Shown here: positions 1-10,164 of the stretch, one piece after another
Layout of the letters: each line of letters starts with the position of its first letter
Numbering within the stretch: the first letter of the stretch is position 1
From: Saccharum officinarum
Lineage: Eukaryota; Streptophyta; Magnoliopsida; Poales; Poaceae
Assembly (NCBI GenBank): GCA_020631735.1
Contig: CM036162.1
Location: forward strand, 89,948,401 to 90,012,400
DNA length: 64,000 nucleotides
Reading direction: 5' to 3'
Notes under the pieces: model-generated
The model's database searches: none
Told to the model about the DNA's origin: nothing
What the model saw: only the letters and a program-made list of their open reading frames with translations
Program-made: the position numbers and the translations under genes

Positions 1-1990
1 ATAATTTTTGGAACACTGAAACTCGAGATATAATTTAAGCAATTTTGCATGTGATTTAAAACACATTTCAAAGACCTATTTAAATATCCAGAAAACTAAA
101 CATCACATAGCAAACTCATATTTTTCTAAAATACTACACATCATGTAGATCCTAACAAAATTTATCTCATGATTTTTGAGCAAGTAAAACCCTAGATCTA
201 CCGTTTCCAAAACTTAACCAAAACTGTGATAGAATAAATAAAAATCAAACAATCTTATTCGTTACTGGGCCGGCCCGGAAAGACGCGGCCCACGACTCGC
301 GCGCGTGGCCCGCTCCCGCGCGCGGCCTGCTACGGCTCCCGCCCGCGCGCGCGTGCGACTGACCGGATGGCCCCACCGGTCAGCGAGAGAGAGGCGGAGG
401 AGGGTGGCTGTGGTCGCCGGAGCTCGCCGTCGGTGAGTCGGCCGGTGAAACTGGATGAACGAGCATAACCACGTCATCGAACTACGTCGATTGGTGGCAA
501 GAACGGGGCGGCGGAGCAACGGGAAAGCACTCGCCGTCGGTCATGGCGGCACGGTGGAGGTGCGCGGCGGTACACCGGCGACGGTGAGCCCCTACCGCCT
601 CAACCAAGCCCGCTCCGAGTTTCCCGGGGTCACTGGAACGCTAACTAAGGGAAAAGGGAGGGATGAGAAGGGCCGAGCCGCTCTGACCACAGTGGCCTCA
701 AACTCCGGCGAGGTCCCGAACGCGGCCGTGGCGGCGGAAGTGAGCAATGTGACCTCACCTTCGCTCAAACGCTCCCGAAAAGGGGTGGAGGTGGTAGAGG
801 GAGATGCTGCGGGGTCGCTGACGGGAGGAATTGAGCCGAGACTCAACGATGACGGCGCACGAGCGCGGGGAAGCTGCACGGCGGCAAGGCACCTCGGTGC
901 TCCGCCCTGGCTCGGAGAGGGCGAGAGGGAAGCAGAGGCGCGAGTGAGGGACAGGGTCCGGCTTCATGGCGTCCTTGAAGGCCCTGTGGTCTGACTAGTG
1001 GGACCACGGCCGGCGCATGGCCGCCACCGAGCCCCCACGCGTCGCCGCTGTCCTGCCTCCGGTCGGCCACGACAGACAACGAAGTCGGGTTTGACTGAAT
1101 GAAGGCCGTCATTCGATGACTGACAGCGCGATTTCAACGAAGAATATCTCCTAAACCAGCTTGAGTTAGTCGAAGATGATTACACCAATTTTGTAGAGCT
1201 ACATGAGGGCTACAAGTTTGTCAATTGGAGTTTGGACTGGTTCGGCCTGAATTTGAAACCACAGAGCTCCAAAGTAGTGTACTTGGAAACTGAAACCTAG
1301 TTTCAGTCACTAAGCCGACTGAAACTCATTTTTCCAGGCACCATATCTCCTAAACTATTTAGAACTAGGTGATGGTGATATTGACAATGTTGTAGAGCTA
1401 TGTGTGGACAACAACTTTGTCAATTGGCTCAAAGACTGGTTCGGCCTAGTTTGTGAGTTACAAGTTGCCAAAGCGAGGTACAGTGAAACGGTTTTTAGCT
1501 TCACACTTAGCAAAAATTGCTAAGTCCCAAAACAGCCTCTAATACTGACTTGTGGGCCATTTTTGAGTATGTTCTGATCATTTTTATGAGATGGCCATAT
1601 TAGAACTTTTGTTCCTTATGAAATTCTCTACAACTTTTCTTAAGGGTGCTTCTCCATGCAAGGTCTCTAAGCTGGACTTTTTAATTGGTCAAACTGGAGC
1701 ATCCCAAGGCTCAATGGTGGTCAACTACACCTTGGAGGGCATTTTGGTGATTTTGGTCAATATGAACCTTGCTCCATGAGTGACCCTAAGTATAACTAAG
1801 GTGTTGTGAGATGTAATTAGCTACTCTACCCTTTAGTTACACCAACTCCCTAAATTTCACATGATGTGAGTCAAACAAAATTCTAAAAACAATCACAATA
1901 GTTGCAATCACATAAAATAACATGAAATGATGCATGCTTATGCTCATGCAATGCAATGCAATTATGGAGCTAAACACCTGGGGTGTTACA
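1..1990 (-). mobile_element. LTR-like segment of an unclassified LTR retrotransposon, running off the left edge
   Basis: Read on the minus strand, this block starts at 1990 with TGTAACACCCCAGGTG, a start often seen in grass LTRs. It then runs without a recognisable gene to the window edge. The base composition is mixed: AT-rich flanks surround a GC-rich core at about 260-1100, whose open frames on both strands resemble no protein I know. The sequence just right of 1990 continues the internal region of a different element, so this block looks inserted into it. The other end lies outside the window, so LTR length, lineage and target duplication cannot be checked. Alternatively it is a solo LTR or an unrelated repeat. 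Confidence 0.4.
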
Positions 1991-3587
1991 GTGCAGCCCA
2001 TAAGGCCACACCATTTGTACTGGCGCGACACTTATCTCTGGAGAGGACAATGGTTCTCCTGTGAGCTGCGACAAGGCATTAGTGGTGATGGGGTGGAGGC
2101 GATGAAGATCTTCCTGGGATGGTCGTGGTCCCAAGATGGCGTCAAGTTAAGACTCCAGCCTCGGGTGGTCGAACCATGGGGCTAAACGCCCCCGGAAGCC
2201 CGTGCCTCGTTGGCATGTAGGCAAAGACCACCCATTGACTCGGAGATGGAGTTGACATTGGCAGGTGTGCCGAGTGACTCAACAGGGGATGGCGAGGTGC
2301 TCTCCCCCTCCACGCCAATGGGATCCAGGTCTTTGATGCACTCGTCAGAACCCGGAAGGGACACATGGTGGATCGGCACGGAAGGGGGGAGCTGGACCAG
2401 GTCGTGATCTACCCCCATGCAGAAGAAGTCTAGGCTCCCAAACCGGATATGGGAGCCTGGAGTGAAGCCAACGCAATGATCGACCATCCGAAGCCTAACA
2501 AAGCATATCGTGACGCATAGAAGGTCCTTACCTGGCACGCCAACTGTCGGTGTCTAGAGAACCAGGGGTCTAAACAGAGCGACAAGTGAATTTGTATCTG
2601 CGCGTCTAGGCCCGGATGGTGTGCAAAGCAGACACAAGGATGTATACTAGTTCAGGCAAGAATGACCCTACGTCTAGTGGATTCTGTTGCTGCTCGTGTT
2701 GCCTTGCACCGGAGTGCTCGTAATAGGGGTTATAAGCTTTCGAGAGAGAGAAAGCGGATCCTAGGTCTCTTTTAAGGGGTGGTGTGTGTATGTGGTTGTT
2801 TCTCCTTCTTTTCTAGATGTGGCCCATGCCTCCCCTTTTATAGTTTATAAGGAGAGGGCTCAGGTTACATTCGTGGTAAAAAGAAGAAATAGAGAAAAGA
2901 TGAAAGAGAAAAAAGATGGCCTCGGGTGCGGTCGTCTTCCTTCTTATCCGGTAGGAGCAGTTTTCCCTGTAGCGCAGAGATGCAACATGCGTTGATCATT
3001 TGGCCTCTCCATCCATTGGTGCAACATGTCAGAGCCATGCTTCGTCCCATGCGCCTCTGTGCCATCGAGGACGGGCAGTATGGGTGCCCAGATTTGCGTA
3101 GAGAGGGGAGTAGGCGGTACAGTTGTCGTTATCCCTGTCGCTGTAGAGGTATGGACGTCGTCGTGGTGGAATGACCGAGGTCATGTTGGGTCAGGGCGTG
3201 GTTCCCGTGCTCCTGTTCACTGTGCACGGTCACGTCCGTCTCATCGGTGGGAGTGAGAGCCGTGGTTGGGGGCCCGTGGCTCTCCGTCTTGCCAGAGGGC
3301 TCCACGTGTCCCTCGGGCGAGGCGAAAGTGTGCTGAGGGGTCGGACGCTTTGATGACGTTATGGGGCTCGGGCGAGGCGGAAGGCTGCCCGAGGCGCCTA
3401 TCTCGCCCGAAACTTCTCCGCAAGGTTCGGGTGGGATGGAGGTTGGCGCTCGGCTTTGAGCGACTGACATGCTGTCAGCGCCTTTAGCGGGTCGGTTTTA
3501 CCGAGGCCCCTACGATGGGCTTTAGCAAACGCGCAGGGTGCCGTATTTTGCCGTCTGTTTGGTACCCTGGTATTTTGATACCCGACA
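1991..3587 (-). mobile_element. Truncated LTR retrotransposon: LTR, primer-binding site and 5' internal stub
   Basis: On the minus strand the order is LTR (3587 down to 2545), primer-binding site (about 2544-2528, reading GTTGGCGTGCCAGG), then about 540 bases of internal leader down to 1991. The LTR is 1043 bp and starts TGTCGGGTATC and ends ACACCGACA, so the termini are TG..CA with TGTCGG-type inverted ends. The junction resembles the second element in this window (LTR end plus GTTGGCGCGC at 20003), which suggests a related Ty3 lineage, but the LTR bodies differ. An open frame at 2182-2538 on the minus strand is probably the pre-gag leader. The element is cut at 1990 by another insertion. 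TTATG at 3588-3592 could be one copy of its target duplication. Confidence 0.65.
2545..3587 (-). repeat. LTR (1043 bp) of the minus-strand element
   Basis: The boundaries are set by TGTCGG at 2545 next to the primer-binding-site sequence and by CCCGACA ending at 3587. The sequence contains GC-rich stretches with repeated CGGGCGAGG-like words, common in panicoid Ty3 LTRs. Only one LTR of this element is in the window. Confidence 0.65.
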
Positions 3588-3698
3588 TTATGACATGACA
3601 AGTTGTGGTTATAAATCAAATAGACCTAAGTCCCGGGGCCGTTCTTGGAGTCTCAAGAAAAAGTAACTTCCGCTGCAACGCACGTGCATATTTGCTAG
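3588..3698 (+). mobile_element. Helitron 3' terminus fragment
   Basis: Positions 3671-3698 read as a short GC-rich hairpin region (GCTGCAACGCACGTGC) followed by an AT stretch and CTAG at 3695-3698, then T. This is the standard Helitron 3' end: a hairpin some ten bases before CTRR, inserted before T. Only about 110 bp separate it from the LTR at 3587, so the LTR element probably landed inside the Helitron, or the Helitron is a remnant. No 5' TC end is visible. Confidence 0.45.
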
Positions 3699-4037
3699 TT
3701 AATATTAAATTGAGATAAGGGGTCTGATGCCTCTTATGTGAAGAACATGAAGCTAAAATATGTATTTCAAAAATATGTTTTCTTTTCTCTCTCCTTTCTA
3801 CTTGATTTTGCATGTTGCAGAGCACCTCTATTTGAATTTTAATGTCCTTCACTATACAAGTTAATAATCCATAAATAATAAATATTTATGTTATAAGTTA
3901 GTGGTTACAATGGAACATCTTTCTAGTGCAATAAGAACATTTTCCCCCGAAGGCAGAAGGACTTTAATTTAATCTTTTTTTGTGGACTAGAATAATTTCA
4001 TTTAAACTGGCATTATTTTTTATTAGGAATAAAATAT

Positions 4038-4232
4038 TTTTTTAGAATTACACAGTATAACGCAGACGTCCAACCCGCACGTATAATCACCTCTATGAAT
4101 ACACGCACGTAAACTCTACCCTTATAAGCACATCCGAAGAACTGAGTCGGCAGATCTTGAGATTCACGAAGTCACCAGAGACGTCTCGCGGTCAACGGAC
4201 ACGTTGTATACCGATGAAAGTGTATATATAGA
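4038..4232. repeat. Dispersed grass repeat, unclassified
   Basis: A roughly 195 bp stretch, with words such as GAACTGAGTCGGCAGATC and GATTCACGAAGTCACCAG, has the look of a short dispersed repeat common near grass genes. It has no coding capacity and I see no clear terminal repeats. It could be SINE- or MITE-derived; the assignment rests on word recognition only. Confidence 0.25.
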
Positions 4233-4433
4233 AGTAAAATATTTTTCTTCTATGTATAAAATCTAAACCTAAAACAATTTTTTGCGAAGCTGAGGCATTT
4301 TGTCGTGAAAGGAAAACGCGCTCCCCAGTCCCGACGGCCGACGCGCCTTACGGCTAATCCGGCGGCTACGAAATAAAACATCTCCCCGTTCACCCCCCTT
4401 CCTTTCTTTTCCCGTTCGCCCCCCACGCGCGCG

Positions 4434-4450
4434 CTCTCTCTCTCTCTCTC
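4434..4450 (+). repeat. (CT)n microsatellite in the EML 5' leader
   Basis: An uninterrupted CT run sits about 380 bp upstream of the EML start codon, in a C-rich segment (4380-4560) that looks like the 5' UTR. CT runs are common in grass 5' leaders. A donor-like CAG|GTATGC at about 4574 suggests an intron in the leader, but I could not fix its acceptor. Confidence 0.5.
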
Positions 4451-4826
4451 GTGGCGCAGCTGGGCGACCGCTTCCGCCGGCGCGACGCCCTAAGGCTACG
4501 CCAGGTTCCCGGGTCTTCGTCGGCCCTTTGCTAGGTATTCGTCGGGCCCTTCACCGGCGACGAGCACCCACCAGGTATGCGGCACCTTATCTTTCCCTCC
4601 TGCTGTGCGAGACCGAGTGCCCGAACCCTAATTTAAGCTATTTGGCTATTTGTATTCGGATCTGATCTAATCACAAGCTACTAACTACGATTTTTGCGCA
4701 AAAAATGTTGGGTGTACATGTGTGCACCCATGTCCTTTACCTGAGCCCAGTCGCGCCGGTGCCCGGATCCGGCGGAATTGCTGCGGGTTTCGGCGGTTCG
4801 TCTCTCTCGTTGTTTCCGGCGGGGTT

Positions 4827-7800
4827 ATGAAGGCGGCGGGATACAACCCGTACGATAGCAGCGGTGAGTTTGCCCGAATCGACCAATTTCGCCTGATAGA
4901 TTTTTTTTTCTTGGTTAAGGATTCCCGTTCTGTAATATTTAGTATTTCAGCCTGTTGGGACATTTAGTTATCCCGTTCTGTTGGGTCAATTTGTATTTCA
5001 GCCTGACTGTATGATGCCTTGGTTTTTGAGATTGATATATATCTGTTGCCACTAAGCTGTGTAAATACAGCAGAAGATTTAAGTTGCGGCGTTATAAAGA
5101 TAGCCCAATGGATAACTTGCTGAAACTTTCTTTTCCCCAAAACTTTGGATTTTTACTCCTGACGCCCAGGATTAATTCCTGGGTCATTAGATATTAGATG
5201 TAAGAATCCCAATCCCAAGATAAAGACGGAAACAAAGAATATCACAACTGTATAAACAAAAAGTTTGAGAGTAAGCATTATATAATCTCCATTTTTTTGT
5301 CAAGGAATAGATTAGCCATTTTTCCATACCACACGGATCCATTAGGATGGGTTTTCTTTATTTTGACACAAAAAAAAAGAGCAAAAACCAATTCTAATTT
5401 TTTTTTGCAGCTTCTATTAAATATAATCCAGGGGCTTGTTTACAGGGATTTCAGAGATGTAATACAGAGTATCGACTATGAAAAACTGTATACCAGTGCT
5501 GTAGTAGTTTTACTTGGTGAGTTGGACGTGTCAGGAAAGATTTTTCTACTTTACAGTTTATACTTATGGTATCCCGGCTTTGGATTCATGATACCATGTC
5601 ACTCACCTTCCATGACTAGTGACTATTTCTGGGCTTCTGGCCCACTAGGTACCAAATTGTAAATTCGAGTTACAAGTATAGTTGGTGGTGTTGCAGTCGT
5701 AGGATTACATAGTCCACATGTATACCTTATGACTTGCTGTCAAGTTGTCCATTTCATATACTACAGTACTGATTCCTCTCCCTCTGTTGTAGGGACTGAT
5801 GATGATCTCCCCCCAGCACAAAATAGAGGACAAAGAGGACGATCTTTCAGTGGGAATGGCCGAGCATCTGCTGGGGCATTTCCTTACATGAGAGCGAATA
5901 ATGATTTGGAGAGCGAAATACATCGGGTTGAGCAAGATGCATATACTGGTGTTCTTAGAGCATTTAAAGTGCAATCTGATGCAATATCCTGGGTATACAA
6001 CCAAATTGAAACTTGTTCTGTCAGTTTCAGTAGTCATATCTTGGCTACTGTTTGTGCTGAGAATAAGATAGATGTGCTTCTGTACAGGAAAAAGAGAGTT
6101 TGATTACTGAACTCAGGAAAGAACTGAGGGTTTCCGATGAGGAGCATAGGGAGCTATTAAATAAAGTCAATGAAGATGGGACCATCCGTCGAATGAGGTA
6201 TTTCCTAAAGCATTTATGTATGTATGTGTTTTACTTCATCATCAATATATCATCCTTTGTTATTTGCTTTCACCAAAAATATCTGCAGGGAGTTAAGACA
6301 GGCAGGTGGAACCCCAAGTGGTCTGCATCGTGGCAACAGGGTTTTATATGACGCAGAACCTGGGCCCACTACCAAGAGGCAAAGGGCATCGCATTCGATT
6401 CCTTCGCAATCTGCAGGCCTCCAGTCCCCTATGATGCCCTCCCACTCAGTTCCATCTGCAAAATGGGGTCCTTTGTCAGTAAGAGGCAAGAAGGCGAAGA
6501 CGGTATATTCAGAATATTATGCATAATAGTTTTTGCATCCTGAGATCTTTTCTATAACAGCCTGAGAACAATTTTATAATGGCTTTTGGATTTGTACAGC
6601 CCATTCCTTTGGCGCTACAATCTGTGGATCCAAGTTCATTAATAAACCATAAAGTTTATACAAGGTGGCCAGAGGACAACAACTTCTATGAGGCCACCAT
6701 AACACAATATAACCCTGTGACGGTTGGTTTCAATTTTTGCTACTGTTTGCTCCTTGATGCAGATATGCATCAGTGCCCAGTAACCTTCTTTCATCATCTC
6801 TTTAGGGTGAGCATGCACTTGTCTATGACATGGGAACACAAGCCGAGACTTGGGAATCGGTTAGGCTTTGTGATGTAAGCACTGTTTGCCTGCAATGCTT
6901 GTATCATTTTCTATTTATCCCTTTCTTTCCTCTTTTCCTCTGTATTTAGTTGTGTTCTTCCATTATACGCCATCTAAGTGCTTACTTTTTTGTTATGCTT
7001 TCTCTACCATTGGCTATGAATAATTGATTTTTGTGTGTTACTTGTGCTAGTCTCTGTTGATTGATGCCAACAAGATACTATCTTCTCATGTGCTCCAATA
7101 AGCTTAAAATGTGAAGTGTAAAAGATTTGATGTTGCAGCACTTCCCTTACCAATATTATATTTTTGCAGTGGTGCAGTAGCATAGATACTATACTCTTAC
7201 TGATCTGCTGGAGCTGAAATTCACTTGCTTGTATTGTATGATCTAGAGTATGGATATGTGTTGAATTAACATGTTTGATCTGTAGGTGAATTAAAATTTG
7301 CCTGCTGAATTAGCCTGGCTGATTGCCACATTGCGATTAATTATTCAGTTGAAGATTGATAAACGCTCCTTAAACAGATGGCACCTGAAGATATAAGATG
7401 GGAATTTGATGGGCATCTTTCAAATCGTGATGGCTGGGGCCCTTCTGGCCCTATGTTGAAGAGGCACCCAACCAATAATGGTGCTGTGGCAGGTCCAATC
7501 AGGGGAAGAGGGAGGTTATCGATAAATGAGCCTATAAAGGACTATGCTCCACCTCAAAATGGCATCAATAGGAATTTTGATCATGTTGACATACCAAATA
7601 CTGAAAGTGTTGTTACGGAGGTAAATTTCAATCAACAGTCAGACATAAAAAAGGTAGTCAGATATAATTGTCTCACGGTTGTATGTTCCCAACACAGGTG
7701 GAGAGGGTATTGTCCAATCCAAATATGCCTGAAATCGAGAAGGCAAGGAAACTGCTGAAAGTGAGTATCTTCTATTAAAATGTTCTTTTCATTTGAAAAT

Positions 7801-8514
7801 GCTGCGTGATTGAAAAAGCTCGTTATCATATTTTCTTTCCCTTCATTGAGTCACGAGGCAAAACACTTGTTCTTTTAGGATCAGGAGCAGTCATTACTTG
7901 ATGCAATTGCCAGACTTGATGAAGCATCGGATAGCGATAGTGGTAAGTTCCTGGCCAGTTCTGTCTCGTTGAGGGCCAGATAATACTATACAGAAAGTAC
8001 ACACTCCATAAAAGTTAGATGGGAGGCGAACCACAAGGAGGACAAGAATGAGCAAAGGCTCTGAACCTCACCGGTGAGCCGGATGACAATTTCGTAGTTT
8101 GGGGACCTAAATGAGAGCGATGTATTAGTTTCGGGACCGCCCGTGTAGTTTACTCTTATTGGAGAAAATATTAATTAACATCAATACCAAATAAGTGTAC
8201 TTTCAAGACATATTTTGATGGTGTATTAGGTTCATCCAAGGATCCTATTTTGGTTGGCGTAGTTCGAGAAAAAAAATGGTTTAGTATAAAATAGGATCCT
8301 TGGATGAACCTTTTGAGGAGTTTTAACTGGTGGTATATTGAAGTCTTCCTGGATGCTTGTTAAATGGACATTAGAAATGTACATTCGTCAGCTGATGCAT
8401 CTTGGTGTATTCATGCTAACTATATTTCCCTGACCGATTTTTTGTGTTACAGAAGATATGGCCATGGTAGGCCGAATGGGTTCTGCTGGGGAAAGGAACG
8501 GCATTGCTACTTAG
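4827..8514 (+). CDS. EML: EMSY-LIKE protein (ENT plus Agenet/Tudor domain), ten coding exons
   Basis: Coding exons are 4827-4863, 5793-5992, 6088-6197, 6289-6502, 6600-6722, 6806-6874, 7378-7620, 7698-7760, 7880-about 7943 and 8453-8514. All introns are GT..AG and the joined frame stays open for about 394 residues, ending at TAG 8512. The start ATG opens [13 protein letters not shown]. An ENT domain covers roughly residues 48-118 (motifs [32 protein letters not shown]). An Agenet/Tudor-like domain covers about 198-258 ([24 protein letters not shown]), and a short coiled coil with an acidic serine-rich tail follows. This order is that of plant EMSY-LIKE proteins, nuclear chromatin-associated factors linked to immunity and seed development. 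The length is normal for the family. Intron 9 carries a perfect foldback. Exon 9's end may be off by one base. No frame breaks were seen, so it should be functional. Confidence 0.9.
8228..8311. repeat. Perfect 24-nt inverted repeat (foldback) in EML intron 9
   Basis: The arm at 8228-8251 (begins AGGTTCATCCAAGG) is exactly complementary to 8288-8311, with a 36-nt AT-rich spacer. The hairpin lies in the intron between 7943 and 8453. It may be a tiny foldback transposon or the remnant of a MITE. Confidence 0.8.
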
Positions 8515-8844
8515 TTGCTTCTGGCATGTTGGAATTGGAAGATTAACATGCATCTGTGTACCACCTACCTCGACCACAGAACAAAGAAACCACATTATGG
8601 CAAAACTGACATGCCAGAAAATGGTGTCCTGGTCTCCTGGAAGCTGTTGACGCCTGAAATGGGATTTTTCAGCTACACAAAATTGAGCGCACGGAGGGGG
8701 CAGGGATATGCAAATGTTAAAGAACTGTTTGCGCGCCATTGCATGTTGTTTCCTATGTAGCAAACTAGAAATAACTTAAATGTTCTAGTTGATCATTAGC
8801 ATGGATCACTTAGGATTCCTAATTCAGTACAGGTAGATGTCTAA

Positions 8845-9072
8845 GGTCCTGTTTGTTTTCTGAATCATTTTTAACTCCCATCACATCAATGTTGCAGCAA
8901 ATGCATGGAGTACTAAATGTAGATTAATTGCATGTATGTCGGTACAGATTAGGAGTAATTTACGAGACGAATCTATTAAGTCTAATTAGTTCAAAATTGG
9001 AAACTTTTTGTCAAATAAGATGAAAGTGATATAGTGTTTGTTAAACTTTAACACATATGACCAAACCGGCCC
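8845..9072. mobile_element. Tourist-like MITE (TAA target duplication)
   Basis: The ends are GGTCCTGTTTGT at the left and the complement of GGGCCGGTTTGG at the right, flanked by TAA at 8842-8844 and 9073-9075. The interior carries words shared with other copies here (CATGGAGTACTAAATGTAG, ACGAGACGAATCTATTAAG). A 3 bp TAA duplication fits the PIF/Harbinger (Tourist) type. It lies about 330 bp downstream of the EML stop. Confidence 0.65.
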
Positions 9073-9259
9073 TAACTCTAGCATAATATCCAACTTGGCT
9101 GTTCTTGTACTCTAATGTAAAAAAGGACTTAGTTGTGCACGCTTTTCATGTATGCTGCTGGAGTAGCTGGACTTCATTGTGAAGGCTTTTCCTGTATGCT
9201 GCCGGAGCAGCTTGTCTGACAGTGTCCCGATGTGTTTACGCGACGCATGTCCATTTTTT

Positions 9260-9351
9260 CTTAAAAAAATATTTATCATGATTGTTTCTTCATTCCAAAT
9301 TATGACTTAAAAAAATATTTATCATGATTGTTTCTTCATTCCAAATTATGA
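9260..9351. repeat. Exact 46-bp tandem duplication
   Basis: The 46 bases at 9260-9305 are repeated without change at 9306-9351 (unit begins CTTAAAAAAATATTTATCATG). The second copy forms the left end of a Stowaway-like MITE, so the duplication spans the element boundary. Confidence 0.85.
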
Positions 9352-9473
9352 CTTGTTATGCCTTTTCTAGATACATAATTTTACTATGTGTATAAATATA
9401 CACTGCATAGATACATAGTTTTTACCATGTATCTAGTAAAGCCAGATCGAATCATAATTTAGAACGGATGAAG
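9333..9473. mobile_element. Stowaway-like MITE
   Basis: The left end CTTCATTCCAAATTATGA pairs with the right end (TCATAATTTAGAACGGATGAAG), which reads CTTCATCCGTTCTAAATTATGA on the other strand apart from mismatches. TA flanks the right end. CTTCxxTCCxxxx ends with a TA target are typical of Stowaway (Tc1/mariner) MITEs. Confidence 0.5.
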
Positions 9474-9850
9474 TATTATAGTGGAAAAGTTAGAATAACT
9501 TATAATTATAAATGTGGAACTTGGAATTCAGGACGTAGCACTAATGGAATTGGTTTTGTTAAAGGGGAGCGGTTATACCTGGATTTTTTTTCATTCTTTT
9601 AAGTACAATGAAATAGGAATGATAGGAGGTCAAGGGACATCAACGAGGCAAAAACAAACCGAGGAACATAAAAAAACAGACTCTTTGCAGTTCAGCACCC
9701 TTCGATTGTTGCATGACCAAAGCTATCACCTATCAGTTCAAGACTTCAAGCAGAACCAGAAAACACAAGATGTGTCAGTCGCACAAACAGCAAGTCAGCT
9801 CGGCTCCTTCCCTACCACAACCTACGTGATTTACGCACAGCTGAAACTGA

Positions 9851-10068
9851 GGGTGTGTTTAGTCAAAATATTTCACCCCAAAATATCACATTGAATCTCG
9901 CGGCATATACATAGAGCATTAAATATAGACGAAACAAAAAAAACTAATTGCACAGTTCACCGTGAAATCGCGAGACGAATCTTAGTCCATGATTAAACAG
10001 TAATTGCCAAATAAAACAAAAAGCTACGATAAAAAAAATACAAAATATTTTGGAAACTAAACACACCG
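9851..10068. mobile_element. Tourist-like MITE next to the bromodomain gene 3' end
   Basis: GGGTGTGTTTAGT at the left pairs with ACTAAACACACCG at the right. TGA flanks both sides. The interior has family words such as GCATTAAATATAGACG and GCGAGACGAATCTTAG. It ends about 97 bp from the stop codon of the minus-strand gene at 10165, so it may supply that gene's 3' UTR or polyadenylation site. Confidence 0.6.
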
Positions 10069-10164
10069 TGAAACAGTGAAACCACTATGGCTTTATACTT
10101 CGGTCGCTAGTTGCTACCCTCTACCACCGCTTATGAGGTCTTCTACCGCCATCCTCATTCCTAC

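Noticed and set aside
455..994. 179-residue + strand frame
   Set aside because: It lies in the GC-rich core of an LTR-like block with competing frames on the other strand and no domain.
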